DNA from: Micractinium sp. NFX-FRZ | Lineage: Eukaryota > Chlorophyta > Trebouxiophyceae > Chlorellales > Chlorellaceae | Length of the DNA: 64,000 nt | Assembly (NCBI GenBank): GCA_029339195.1 | Contig: JAPTJF010000019.1 | Span: forward strand, 186,001-250,000 | Direction of reading: 5' to 3' | Shown here: positions 47,001 to 58,600 of the stretch, in pieces | Layout: each line of letters starts with the position of its first letter | Position numbering within the stretch: the stretch's first letter is position 1 | The notes under the pieces: generated by a model | Told to the model about the DNA's origin: nothing | Database searches by the model: none | What the model saw: the letters and a program-made list of their open reading frames with translations, nothing else | Program-made: the position numbers and the translations under genes

Positions 47001-48429
47001 CGGCCGAGGCATCGCCGCCAAAGTCGGAGCTGCCTCTGCCTCCCCTCAACTTCCCTCACAGCACGTACCAGGAGCAGGCCATCTGGCTGGCGGCCATGGC
47101 TGAGCTGGCAGGTGGGTGAGCTGGCAGGCGTTTGCGTGGCTGGGAAGGGCTGGATGGTCTTCAATGCTTCATGGGGTGCTGGAGCCATCCGGCCTGGCCC
47201 ACACTCCTGACACAACACACGGCAGGGACACGGGATGACAAGCAAATTGCAAGCGGCTGCTCCATCTCTGTGCTGCCCACAAACCCTGGCCTGCTACCCG
47301 TTCATGTGCACCCGCTTGCAGCCGAGGAGGTCGAGGGCTTTGTGCGTGGCATTGTGCAGCAGCTTGACGAGCAGACCCTGGCCGCCCTGGAGGCCACCCG
47401 CCCGCCACAGTCGCCACCGCCACCGCCTCTGCCCACACACGCGGCGGCTGTGGTAGCGCTGCAGCCGGTGCCTGACGAGGCAGGAGCAGCCACAGCAGCA
47501 GGAGAGGCTTCACATGAGGTGTCAGAGCAGCATGCAGAGGCAGAGGAGGCAGAAGAGGCTTTCGGCGATCCATTTGACCTGCTGGCAGCACTGGCAGATG
47601 CGGCGGCAGCTGGTGCAGCGGCGAGCTCCACCCCGCACCGGCCCGCAGCGGCAGGCGCAGTCCAGGAGGGTGGTGGGCCTGCTTTTATGGAGGTTGACGC
47701 TGAGGCTGCAGAGGCCAGACGCAGTGGGGTGCAGGAACAGCCGGCTGCAGCTGCGGCCGACAGCCTCCCGCAAGCCGCACAGCAGGGGGAGCAGCAGCAG
47801 CACGAACTGCCCGCCCTGCCCCGTCAGGCCTCCACCGCATCGGCTGTGGTGGCGCCCCATGTGCCGCCGCTGTGGCCCGCCGGCGGCAGCGGCCCCCTGG
47901 GGAGCAGCACGGCGCTGGCAGAGCGGCTGGAGGCGGCGGCGCAGAGGAAGGTGGCGCAGGCGCTGCAGGCGTTTGAGGGCGCTGACCTGGCAAATCCGGA
48001 CAGCATGCTGCGCCCGCTGCGCATCCTGGCGGCGGCCAACAAGGGCGGCCAAGTGCTCAAGGTGGGTGGGTGGGGAGGCGGAGGTGCAAGAGGGGGGCTG
48101 TGCATGAGGGTGGGTGGAGGAGGCATGGCGGGGTAAGGTGGGTGTGTTTTAGAAGAAAATGTGGGTGGGTTACTGGGCACGGCAGGGGCTGGCTCGGGGC
48201 TGGTGTGCATTTGCCCTACACATAGTCCTATAGGCGTACAATGCAGTTCTCTCCACCCCCTGCGCTCCACAAACGCCCCAAACCCCGCCTGCAGGACGTG
48301 GTGCGCTCCTGGCCCTCCTACCCCCCGGCGCAGCAGCAGGAGGTGTACGATGCGGCGCTGCTGGCCACACACCAGGGGGACTGGCTGCAGCTGGAGGAGA
48401 GCCTGCAGCTGGCGCTGGACCTGCTGTGA
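41011..48429 (+). CDS. B3 + AP2-like transcription factor, paralogue of the 21312 gene in its C-terminal half
   Basis: Fourteen exons: 41011-42141, 42458-42649, 42880-42973, 43222-43359, 43557-43701, 44048-44317, 44568-44703, 44854-45012, 45223-45330, 45680-46008, 46189-46606, 46769-47111, 47322-48061, 48295-48429; 1445 residues, phases agree. Ala-rich N-terminus, then a two-CxxC zinc module (CDLCGQQPAPGG, VCDACSEARKGH) near 320-365. A B3-like domain covers about 442-567: TFKATSQAWVKLITKGNLHP, IYLPFGVYWFWVDRL, MMRLSHAESGATWHVPLLRT, GMQLQPAALRPIFDSLGVEV. A Gly-rich basic linker follows (SSKKRKG, possible nuclear signal), then a short AP2-like unit near 745-795 (HKWGVYIKRSG, QQWFGRLDRQRAAVAADLVT). 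RHIESPAQMVQLLTAAVPQD and the terminal DVVRSWPSYPPAQQQEVYDA match the 21312 gene. Presumed nuclear DNA-binding regulator. Introns contain three exon echoes. Confidence 0.8.
43108..43134 (+). repeat. Exon echo: copy of exon 4 start of the B3/AP2 gene
   Basis: cagccagagtatactggttg parallels cagtcggagtgtactggttc at the true acceptor and exon start (43222). It lies about 110 bases upstream in the same intron. Confidence 0.75.
45391..45427 (+). repeat. Exon echo: copy of exon 9 end of the B3/AP2 gene
   Basis: ctggtgaccacctggcagag and ggctggccagcaa repeat the end of exon 9 (45294-45330) almost exactly. The donor has mutated from aaggtgagg to aaagtgggc. Confidence 0.88.
45591..45618 (+). repeat. Exon echo: copy of exon 10 start of the B3/AP2 gene
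   Basis: gctgcacaagcgtctggcgg gcaagccg resembles cctgcacaagctgctggcgg gcgagccg within exon 10 (45686-45713). It lies upstream in the intron. Confidence 0.75.
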
Positions 48430-49171
48430 GCTTAAGCTGAGCTTCAAAAATAAGCTGAATAAGCAAGAGGGGACATGGCATGTACCTGAGCAGGGCTCAG
48501 CGTGCGATAGGTTGGGGCAGCTGCTGCCCTCTCTGGGCATGCGGCGCTTCCCAAGACGCCTGCCCGGCTGAGGAGTTTGTGCAGCAGATTTTAATGCTTC
48601 TGGCGGCAGTGCAACGGGATGTGCGAGTGTGACCGTCTGTACTGTGTTGCGAGTGTGCGCACCTGCCTGTGCTGTGACGAAAGCATGTCTTTAAACTTCA
48701 ACAACAACAACTCATGCTGTGCACACGTTTTGGCATACGAGGGGGCCAGGCGCACAGGGTAGGCGGGATGACCATGATAGGACGGCTTGGCATGTACAGG
48801 TGTGGTTCAACAGTGGTGTGCCGGTGTCAGAGAACCAAAACTCGTGTGGACAGGTAGCACAGGAATGCACTGACATGAGGACGGTGTAAAGGAAGTGAGG
48901 AATAGACACATGCGGATGAATCATGAACGCCTGCGCAGCCATGCATTTGGTAGCACGGGTGGTAGAGGATCCCGGGCAGATGGGCAGGCAGCACGGCTGC
49001 CGGCAGTGCCTGCTGAGGTGGCAACTGATACGACCGGAGATGACTTGTCAGGGTGCGCATGTTGAGGGATGACAGGGCAACTGGCACATTGCATGGCGAG
49101 ACATTGGCCGGGGGGCAGCCAAAGGGGATTGGCAAATCGGGCCACCTGACATAGGGGCAAGTCTGCAGCTG
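48430..49171. other. Convergent 3' region
   Basis: Between the stops of the B3/AP2 gene and the Apple-containing wall protein gene. No coding signal, RNA gene or repeat of note was seen. Confidence 0.35.
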
Positions 49172-52100
49172 TCACGGGCCTGGCAGCAGCTGTACGGATG
49201 CGGCTGCATCTGCCCCAGCAGCCTGCCCACCAGCACCCCCTCCGGGCAGCAGCTGCACAGATGCCGCTGCCTCCGCCCCAGCAGCCTGACCGCGCGGAGG
49301 AGAGGAAGGCAGTGGTGGTGGTTTCGGCGGTGTGGAGGGAGGGGCGGGGCGGCTTCTGCTGCTAGGGGGAGTGCTGGGGCTGGGGGCAGCGCCTGGGGTT
49401 GCACCCCTCACAAGGTATCCAGAAGTCCAGGGGACACCTGCCCCTGAGCCATAGGCAGCCAGGGTTGGCCGGCCATCGCTGCCGGTGGGCTGGCGCTTGA
49501 GGGTGCACAGCAGCCTGGGGAAGATCTCTCCGTACCCATTGTCGCACCTTCAGGCAGGCAGGCGGGGGAGGGTGGCGTGTCAGGTTTCATTGCAACCTGC
49601 ACAACATGCAAAGCCAGCTGGCAGAGCAGCCAAGCAAAGCGGTACGTAAAGCATTGCGGCGCAGTGCAGCCGCGGCAGGCAGACGTGTACTGCTCAGTCT
49701 GCCCGGCTTGCAGTATCTCTCAGGCGGCGTCACACTCACCCGCCAGCCTGGGCGCAAAACACGTAGACGTTGCAGCGTGCTTGCTGCCAGCACAGCTGGC
49801 AGCACACGCCCGCGTCCGCCACCCCCTGCCGTGTGCCCACCACCTCCCCCTGCAGGTTTGTGTTCCCCAGAGTGCTGCACTGCTGGGAGCCGCTGCTGCT
49901 CTGAGGCGCTGCTGTGACGGGCACCGGAGATGGCGGGGCGGGGGAGGGAGAGGGGGACGGGGCCGGGGAGGGAGACGGGGCGGCTGGGCTTCTGGGTGGC
50001 GAGGGAGAGGGGGAGGGAGGCAGGGGGCTGGGGCCAGCTGCGGGCGCCGCGCCGCGCCCTGCCACTGTGCCGGCGGTCAGGCCACCGGCAGCCCTACGGC
50101 CCCAGCCGCCAGCTGCTTTGAGGAAGCAGCATGCTGGGCAGCCAGGCGCATTTCCAAACACCCTGGGGGGAGTCGAAAGAAGCAACGGGGAACGTGCTAA
50201 GGATGTGAGCAAAAGGGACAGCCGCCTGCCTTACACCAACCCTTTCCCAGGCAAGCTGCGCGACTGCACACTGCATCAACTGCAAGCCACCAGCCCCCAA
50301 ATCAGCCTCACCAGGCGCCGCAGTCTGGCCGTGCGGCACACTTGGCGCAGCACGCCTGCGCATCCGCCACGCGCCGTTGGGGGCCGCTCAGTCTGCGGTC
50401 GTCCGGCAGGTCACCCCCCGCTAGGTCAGTGCCTGGCTCAAATGAGCATGTGCCTGTGCCGGCGGCGGGTGCTGGGCTCTTGGGGGGCGGTGAAGAGGGC
50501 GGTGGAGGGGAGGGAAGAGGAGAAGGAGGTGGCGGAGAGGGCGAAGGGGAGGGTGGCGGAGAGGGCGATGGGGAAGGAGGCGACGGGGGAGGTGGCGAAG
50601 GAGGGGGAGAGGGGGAGGGAGAGGGGGAGGGAGGCGAGGGGCTGCTGGCGCCAGCTGCGGGCGCCGCGCCACGCCCTGCCACCGTACCGGCGGTCAGGGC
50701 ACCGGCGGCCCTGCGGCCCCAGCCGCTGGCCTGCTTCAGGAAGCAGCATGCTGGGCAGCCAGGCGCATTTCCAAACACCCTGGGGGGAAGGGGGCCAACG
50801 AAGAGAAAGGGGCCACTCGTGGGAGCATGCATGGGCGCTGCTTGGTGCTGGGCAGGGCAGGGCAGGGCCCAACGGCTCGCTCCATCCCTTCTGGAGCAGC
50901 GTAGGAAAGCAAATGTAGAGTGCAGACATCCAGCCCTTGCTTACCAGGCACCGCAGTCGGGGCGTGCAGCGCACTTGGCGCAGCACGCCTGCGCGTCTGC
51001 TACACGCCGTTGGGGGCCGCTCAGTTGCCGATCATCTGGCAGGTCGCCGCCGGCTAGGTCGGTGCCTGGCTCGAACGTGCAGGTGCCTGTACTGGCGGGG
51101 GTTCCCGAGGGTGGTAGGGGCGATGGGGAGGGTGATGGAGAGGGCGGTGGAGGGGGCGGCGGGGAGGGGGGAGGGGAGGGTGGCGGCGAGGGAGGGGGCG
51201 ATGGTGGCGGCGAGGGAGGGGGCAAGGGCGGTGGGGAGGGAGGGGGTGATGGTGGTGGCGAGGGAGGGGGCAAGGGCGGTGGAGAGGGCAGAGGTGGGGA
51301 GGGCCGGGAGACAGGGGGTGGCTTCGGTAATGGGGAGGGAGATGGCAGCGGTGGTGGAGGCGGGAGAGGCTCGGGAGCGGGAGGCGGTGGAGGTGGTGGG
51401 GAGGGAGGTGGCGATGGCTTGGGTGATGGAGAGGGAAGCGGCGACGGTAGGGGAACAGGAGATGGCTTGGGTAAAGGGGAGGGAGGTGGTGGGGGTGGAG
51501 GCAAAGGTGGTGGAGGGGGGAGAGGCTCAGGAGCAGGAGGCGGTGGAGGTGGTGGGGAGGGAGGTGGCGAGGGTGGGGGCAGCACTGGCGATGGCTTGGG
51601 TGGTGGGGAGGGAGGTGGCGAGGGTGGGGGAACAGGGGGTGGCTTGGGTGAGGGGGCAGGTGGTGGTGATAATGGAGGCAGAGGCGGTGGAGGTGGTGGA
51701 GGGGGGAGAAGCTCGGGAGCAGGAGGCGGTGGAGGTGGAGGGGGAATCACTCGCATTGGCTTGGGTGATGGGGAGGGAGGTGGGGAGGGGGGCGGTGGGG
51801 CAGGTTCGGGAGCAGGAGGTGGTGGGGGTGGTGGGGGCATCACTGGTGTTGGCTTGGGTGGTGGGGAGGGAGGTGGAAAGGGTGGAGGCAGAGGAGGTGG
51901 CTTGGGTAGGAGGGAGGGGGGTGGGGGGGGGGGAGGCAGAGGCGGTGGAGGTGGCGGAGGGGGGAGATGCTCGGGAGCAGGAGGCGGTGGAGGTGGTGGG
52001 GCAATCACTCGCGGTGGTGGCGGTGGAGGTGATGGGAGTGGGGGTGGCAGAGCCCGTTTTGGAATCAGTGGCAACACGTTGAGCGGTGAGGCCGGCTTAG

Positions 52101-55100
52101 GTGGGGAGGGAGGTGGAGATGGAGGAGGCGGTGAGGGAAGAGGCGGTGAGGGAGGAGGCGGAGGGGGTGGCAGGGGCGGTGGAGGGGGGGGAGCGACAGG
52201 CTCTGCCACTGGCGGTGGTGGTGGCGGCGGGGGCGGCGGCGGGGGCGGCGTGCCAAAGGAGCTTTCGGGAGCTGGCGTGGGGGCGCATCGGCCGCAGGTC
52301 TTCCGGCAGTAGCCTCCCAGCACCATCCACCCCTGGCCGCACTTGCCCCACGCCTGCACAGCACAGAGAAGTAAGGCTGCCCATTACGGACAGAGGAAGC
52401 GCATGCCAGTGGTTTGTGCATGGGAAGAAGTCAAGTGGGCAGTGCGGCACCTGGGCACATGCCCCTGACCCAAGCCGCACCCACCTGCTGCCGCTCGCAC
52501 GGGTAGCCGTCAGGCGTGGGCACGTCTGAGCACGCCTCGCCCTCTGCCTGCTGCACTGCCGCCACGCTCTCAGCGGCGGGCGCTGTGAGGGGGGCCGGCT
52601 CAGCTGAGGGTCCCAAAGAAGCTGCAAATGCCGCCTCAATGGCAGGGGGTAGCGGCAGCAGCGGCTCTGGTGCTGGTGGCAGTGGCGGGGCTCTGGGAGC
52701 CAGGGCCAGTGCAGCAGGCACTGGCGGCGGTGGGATGCGCAATGGTGGTGGCAATGGCGGCGGGCTGGGTGGCGAAGGGCTGGGTGGTGGTGGGGAGGGT
52801 GGAGGCGGAGAGGGTGGAGGCGGGCTGGGTGGCGGCGGGGAGGGTGGAGGTGAGAGCGGTGGCGGCGGGGAGGGTGGAGGTGGGGAGGGTGGGGGCGGGG
52901 AGGGTGGGGGCGGGCTGGGTGGGGGCGGGCTGGGTGGAGGCGGGGAGGGTGGCGGCGGGCTGGGTGGAGGCGGGCTGGGTGGAGGCGGGGAGGGTGGCGG
53001 CGGGGAGGGTGGCGGCGGGCTGGGTGGAGGCGGGGAGGGTGGCGGCGGGGAGGGTGGAGGCGGCAAAGGGCTTGGAGGGGGAGGCGGAGGCAATGGTGGG
53101 GATGGGCTTGGTGGGGGTGGCAGCGGGGGTGGCAGCGGGGGTGGCAGCGGAGGTGGCGGAGATGGTTGAGCCAAAGCTGCAGGGGTGGGGACCTCCTCTG
53201 CCACTGGTGGCGCTGCCGGCTGTGCAGGAGGCGGCGGCAGCGGTGCAGGCAGTGGCCCCGCTTTCGGCACAATAGGAGCCTGCTCAGGAGCTGGGGGGAG
53301 GGGAGCGGGCACTGGGGCTGCTGGCTCGGTGGATGGGGCGGGTGCTGGCTGTGCCGGAGTGGCAGCCGCCTCCGCAGCCGGCTGCACAGGTGGCGGCAAT
53401 TCAGCTGCCTGTGCAGCAGGGGCAGCCGCAGGGGGCAGGCCCGCGCCTGCCGGCTCTGGCACTGGAGTCGCTGCGGCTGAAGCTGCCTCCTGTGCCGGCA
53501 CGGGAGCTGGCGGCACTGTTGTGACAGGCGCCGGCGGCGCCTCCTCCACCGCTGGAGCTGCTGCGGCGGCTGCCTGCTCCATTCCCTCAGTAGCCGGGGC
53601 TGGCGCCAGTGTCTGTAGCAGGCCAGACATGATGTGCACGACCCCATTGCTGGCCAGCAGGTCGGGGATGGCAATTCCTGCCCCGCCCACAATCACCGTG
53701 CCTGCGGGAGGAGGAGGGGGCACGGTGACGTCACGTTGGGCAGGGAGGCGAGTAGGCACAGAGTCCACTAGTTGCCTCGAAAGAAAACGCAGGCTCCATG
53801 AGACAAGCAGGCCGGCAGTGGGGGTCCCCATCTCTCCCTCCCTGCCTTGCGCACCGTTTGGCGCCACTTCCACTGGTGCCCGCCTGCCAGTGACCATCGT
53901 CAGGGCGGGCCCCTCAGCGTCGACACTGCTGGCTGCCAGCTGCTCAAGATCGGCTAGCAGCCACCTGCCGGCGGTCAAATGGTCGAGCAGCAGGGCTTGC
54001 ATCGCTGCTGGCAGCGGCGGCGCTTGCCGCCCATCGGCGGCTGCCCCAGGCGGGGCGAGGGCACTGCCCAGGGCGGCGGCAGCGCTCGGGCCGCTGCCCA
54101 GCTGCTGCCACAGCTGCCCAGTCAGCAGGGCAGCAGTGAAGGCGGCGTTTGAGGGGGCAAAGAGCGTGACGAAGCCGCCCGGCACGCTGCTGACATTGGC
54201 AGCTGCCAGGGTGTCGCGCAGCGTAGACAGCTGGGGCGCGCTGGCCAGCAGCACCGCCACTGGTGGCAGTGCGCCACCGCTGCTGCTCTCCAGGCTGTCG
54301 GGAGCTGGCGCCGGGCAGTCGCGGAATGCGGCGCCTGCAAGGCATGGTAAGAGGGGGAGTGTGCGGTCCTAGGAAGGCCTTCAAAGAACGTGGACGGTCC
54401 AAGGCGCGGCCAGTCTGGTCCAGGCCGCCAGGCAGGCCATCTGGGACGTGCCGGGCAGGCATAGAGATGCAGTTACTTGCTACAAGTAAGTAAAAAACAC
54501 AGGCAGGCAGGCAGGCAGGCGGGCAGAAAGGCAGGCAGGGAGGCGAGCAGGCAGGCAGGCAGGCTTGCCTGGTAAGCGTGGGTCCTCTGCAAGCGCTTGC
54601 CCCTGGTAGCACAGGGCGGGTGTGTTGACGTAGCACACCCAGCGGTTGGAGCCCTGGGCCAGCAGCCACTGGCCGCACCCCACTGCCGAGGTGTTGGCGT
54701 CGCCGCTGAGGCCCGTGGGCGTGCAGGCGCAGGCGTCGGTGAGGGTCGGTTCTGGGACGGGCGCCGGAGGAGCCGGCAGCGGGTCTGTTGCCTCCGGGGG
54801 TCCTTCCGCAGCAAGCAGCATCCGGGCTGGGGCTGGCGTTGTCTTCGGCTGAAAAGGTGGGACTGATTGCGGCGTGGCCAGCAGAGGGGGTCCTGCCGGG
54901 AGCGCGAAAGCTTCGAGGACAAGCGGCGGCAGGAGCTCGGCGTCCGCAGGCGGCGCAGGTGGCGGAGGTGAGGCACCATGCGATGGAGGCGGGACGGGAG
55001 TCACCGCTCCAGCCTCGTGCAGTTCATCGTGCCCCCAACCAGGCACGGAGGAGCAGCAGGGCAAGCTTGCCAAGGCAGCCGCGGCTGCCAATGCAAGCAG

Positions 55101-55121
55101 TGCTGAGCGAATCGGGCGCAT
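49172..55121 (-). CDS. Secreted FAS1 / ShK / Apple-like hydroxyproline-rich glycoprotein
   Basis: Exons (minus): 54569-55121, 53855-54334, 52485-53701, 50945-52353, 50312-50779, 49740-50162, 49172-49547; 1641 residues. The signal peptide (MRPIRSALLALAAAAALASL) ends at CCSS. A Cys-rich module (DACACTPTGLSGDANTS, GCGQWLLAQGSNRWVCYV, LPGAAFRDC) precedes a fasciclin FAS1 domain at about 205-400 (FVTLFAPSNAAF, LLDHL, NGVVHIMSGLL). A long (SPPPP)n stretch, a probable hydroxyproline O-glycosylation region, leads to an ShK-like domain split by an intron (CSDVPTPDGYPCERQQ, then KCGQGWMVLGGYCRKTCGRC). After more Pro-rich sequence come three Apple/PAN-like units, each starting C(T/S)FEPGTDLAGGDL or similar with ADAQACCAKCAARPDCGAW, continuing VFGNAPGCPACCFLK in the next exon. 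The last reads CDNGYGEIFPRLLCTLKRQP. FAS1 proteins act in cell-matrix adhesion; a cell-wall or matrix role is inferred. The first intron uses a GC donor. Confidence 0.85.
54485..54565. repeat. GGCAGGCAGGCAG tandem tract in intron
   Basis: Imperfect (GGCAG/GGCA)n array in the first intron of the Apple-containing gene; a comparable array lies in the equivalent intron of its neighbour (about 59055-59275) and another at 62655-62695. On the coding strand these read (CTGCC)n, forming the pyrimidine-rich body of the intron. Confidence 0.75.
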
Positions 55122-55665
55122 TGCATGAGAGCGATGGTTATTGCAGCGATACAGACATTCGAAACCGCGAAGGGTCGACTGGGCGCAACGCATCCAAGGC
55201 TGCTTCTCCTGCCCGGCCGCCGCCGCAACGCCGACGATGCCACCTGTCAGCAAGAAGTGCCAATCGTTCTTTGGCAAGCCTTCTTGCGACCCTACAGTGA
55301 TTGAAGCGAATGCAGATCTCACAGATGACGGAACCTTTGCCCAGGTTGAAAGAGGAACTTGATACTGACTCAAGAAAGTGGTACAGAGCCGGGTGCTGGC
55401 GGCAGCAAGGGGGGGTGTGGCACAAAGTGGCACCGACAAGTGTGAACATGAGGCACGGACACTGGAGGATGGGTGGCCCAGATCACGTGCGACGCAGAGT
55501 GCTAGGGGAGATAACTAGTTTGCTGATAGGCTCAGATTGGCGCAGATAGGTGTCACAAAATTGTGGCGCCAAACACAGTTGGCAAGGCAGACGACAGGGA
55601 CCAGGCAGAGGAGGCTGCCCGAAAAGTATGCTGAGGTGGCAACGCGCAGACAGCATGCTGACATG
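55122..55665. promoter_or_regulatory. Spacer between the tandem FAS1/ShK genes
   Basis: About 540 bases between the stop of the 55666-60073 gene and the start of the 49172-55121 gene (both minus strand). It must contain the first gene's 3' end and the second gene's promoter. No distinct element is recognised. Confidence 0.4.
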
Positions 55666-58600
55666 TCACGTGCCAGGCAGCAGGAGCTGCACGGAGGGCC
55701 CCGCCGGCCCCTGACCATCCGCACGGCTGGCGGGAGGCGTTGATGCTAGTGGAGGGGACGGAGGGGCGGGCACAGGGGACGGAGGGGTGGGAGGTGGAGA
55801 GGGCGGCGGTGGAGTTGCTGGAGGAGATGGGCCCGCTGGCAGCACAAAGAGCGGCCAGGTTGGCTTGGGAGCGGGTGCTGGGGAGGACGGCGGCGAGGGC
55901 GGGGTGGCGAGGGCTGGCCCGGGAGTGCAGCGGGCACAGGTCTGCTGGCAGTAGCCTCCTCTCAACAACCAGGCCTGGTCGCACTTGCCCCATCTCTGCA
56001 CATGACACGGCACAGCATGGGACAGCGCAGCACGGCGTCAGCCACCAATCAACGTTACCCAACGATGTACACAGCTTCTGGAAGTCTGGGATACATTCAT
56101 GCTGTTTTGTGGGTGTGGTCACTTGGGTCACAACACCCAGAATGGCAGCCCACTTGCACCCGAACAGTCCGCTACAAGCGCCCCTTACCTGCTGCTGCTC
56201 GCATGAGTAGCCGTCGGGTGTGGGCACATCGAAGCACTCCTCCCCCGCTGCCTGCTGCAGCACTGCTGTGCTCTCGGCAGTGGGCGCGGCAGGCGGACCC
56301 GGGGCAACCACGGCCCCTGGCGGAGCCACGCCAGCTGGTGCTGCTTCCTCAGCAGCAGGCGGCAGCACCAGCAGTGGCATGGGTGTGGCTGGCGGTGCCT
56401 GCGCGCCCAGAGCTTGGCTTAGCTCGGCGGAAGGCGCTGAGAGCGGTGGGGAGGGTGGTGGGGGTGGAGAGGGTGGTGGGGGCGGGGGTGGGGGCGGCGG
56501 AGGGGGGAGAGGAGGTGGGGAAGGAGGGGGTGGTGTGGGTGGCGGGGGAGGAGGCGGGGGTTGAGGCTCCGGCACCGGTGGTACGGGCAGCGGTGGTGGT
56601 GTAGGTGGAGGGGGCAGGGGAGGAGGAGGTGGAGGAAGCGGAGGCGGCGGTGGAGGCGGAGGCGGCGGCGGAGGCGGCGGGGGCTGCTGGATTGGCTCTG
56701 GCACCGGTGGGGGCGGCGGCATCGGTGGTGAGGGAGGTGGGGGAAGCACAACAGAAGGCACAACCTCGTCAGCTGTGGGAACTGGCTCAACTGCCGGGGG
56801 TACACGGAGCGGCGGCGGTGGCGGTGGTGGAATGCCGGCAAGGCCGTCGGCAGCTGCCCCGGGTGGTGCGCATCTGCCGCATGTCTTCCGGCAGTACCCT
56901 CCAAGCACCATCCACCCCTGGCCGCACTTGTCCCATGCCTGCACAGCGCGGGAAGTACAGCGCCAGCCGGCAAGTGATGACATGGCCCTGGTGCATGTGA
57001 ACTCAGTATCGAAAAGAATCACATTCACAGCCAACACAATTTGCACTAGCGATCATGCATGTGCGTGCATGCCTGCCTAGCCCCCAAACAACAATTACAT
57101 CACATCCCAACTCCTGTGCTCAAATCCCCACCAAGCGCACCTGCTGTCTCTCGCACGGATAGCCGTCAGGCGTGGGCACGTCAGAGCACGCCTCTCCCTC
57201 TGCCTCCTGCACCGCCGCCACGCTCTCAGCGGCGGGCGCGGTGAGGGCCCCAGCCTCTGCCTCTGGTGGCGCCACCGCTGCCGCCTCAATGACAGGCGGC
57301 AGCGCCAGCTCGGCCCCTGGCGGCGCTGCACCCTCCGCCTCCACGGCAGGCGGCAGCGGCAGCAAGGGCTCTGGGATGGGTGGGGGAAGTGCCGCCTCGG
57401 CAGCAGGCGGCGTGCGCAGCAGGGCCTCGGGAATGGGTGGGAATGCTGCCGCCTCAGTGGCGGGCGGCGTACGCAGCAGGGGCTCTGGGATGGGTGGGAA
57501 GGTCTGCGCTCCCAGAGCCACCTCAGCAGCAGGCGGTGGCGGGGATGGTACTGGGGAAGGTGACGGCAGGGTTGGTGGTGAGGGTGGAAGGGCAGCTTCA
57601 GGTGAGGGCACCGGAGGCGGCGGGGGAGGGGGGGATGGAGGCAGGGGCGGAGGCAGGGGCGGCGGCAGTGGTGGTGGAGAAGGTGGGGGGGAAGGTGGCG
57701 GAGGAGGCGGTGGCGGTGGCGGTGGGGGAGGTGTAGGCGGAGGCGGAGGCGGAGGCGGTGGGGGAGGTGTAGGCGGAGGAGGTGGCGGCGGAGGAGGTGG
57801 AGGCGGAGGCGGCGGAGGTGGCGGCGGCGGCGGGGAAGGTGGCGGCGGGGTGGGGCTTGGCGAGGGAGGCGGCGGCACCAGCACGGGTAGGAACGGGTTG
57901 ACTTCCTCTTCCACCGGCGGGGCAGCAGGCTGGGGAGGAGGCGGCGGCAGCGGTGCTGGCAGCGGTGCCGCCTGCACCACAACGGGAGCCGGTTCGGGGG
58001 CTGGGATGGGTGCTGGCACCTCGGGAGCTGCTGCCTCCTGCACCGGCACTGGAGCTGGCGGCACTGCTGCGGCAGGCGCCGGCGGGGCCTCCTGGGCCGC
58101 TGGGGCTGCTGGTGCCTGCTCCACTCCCTCTCTCTCTGGGGCCGGCGGCAGTGTTTGAAGTAACCCAGTCATGATGTGCACGACTCCGTTGCTGGCTAGA
58201 AGGTCGGGGATGGCGATGCCTGCCCCGCCCACAATCACCGTGCCTGCAGGGTGGGGAGAGGGGGCGCAATGCGGTGTTGGTGCACACACTTTGGGAGGCG
58301 AAGAGGCATAGGGGCCTGAAGGCAAGCGCTGCTTCCAGAAATGCCAGGCTAACGCCCCCGCCTGGTAGAACCGAAGTGTACACATGCGCCAGTGAAAAGC
58401 CCCCCGGCCCCCCAAACCCACCCACCGTTTGGCGCCACTTCCACTGGTGCCCGCCTGCCAGTGACCATCGTCAGGGCGGGCCCGTCAGCGCTGCTGGAGT
58501 CAGCAGCGCTGACGTTTCTGGCTGCTAGCTGCCGCAGGTCGGCTAGCAGCCACCTGCCGGGGGTCAAGTGGTCGAGCAGCAGGGCCTGCATTGCTGCTGG

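Noticed and set aside
50342..52312. 656-residue plus-strand Gly-rich open frame (and similar ones at 52516-53169 and 57172-58158)
   Set aside because: These are antisense shadows of the (SPPPP)n Pro-rich coding regions of the minus-strand wall proteins; complementary Pro codons read as Gly codons. They have no splice structure or non-repetitive part of their own.
56189..57141. ShK domains as evidence for a toxin gene
   Set aside because: The domains sit inside a large secreted FAS1/hydroxyproline-rich protein; such modules are common in algal and nematode extracellular proteins, and nothing indicates channel-blocking activity.
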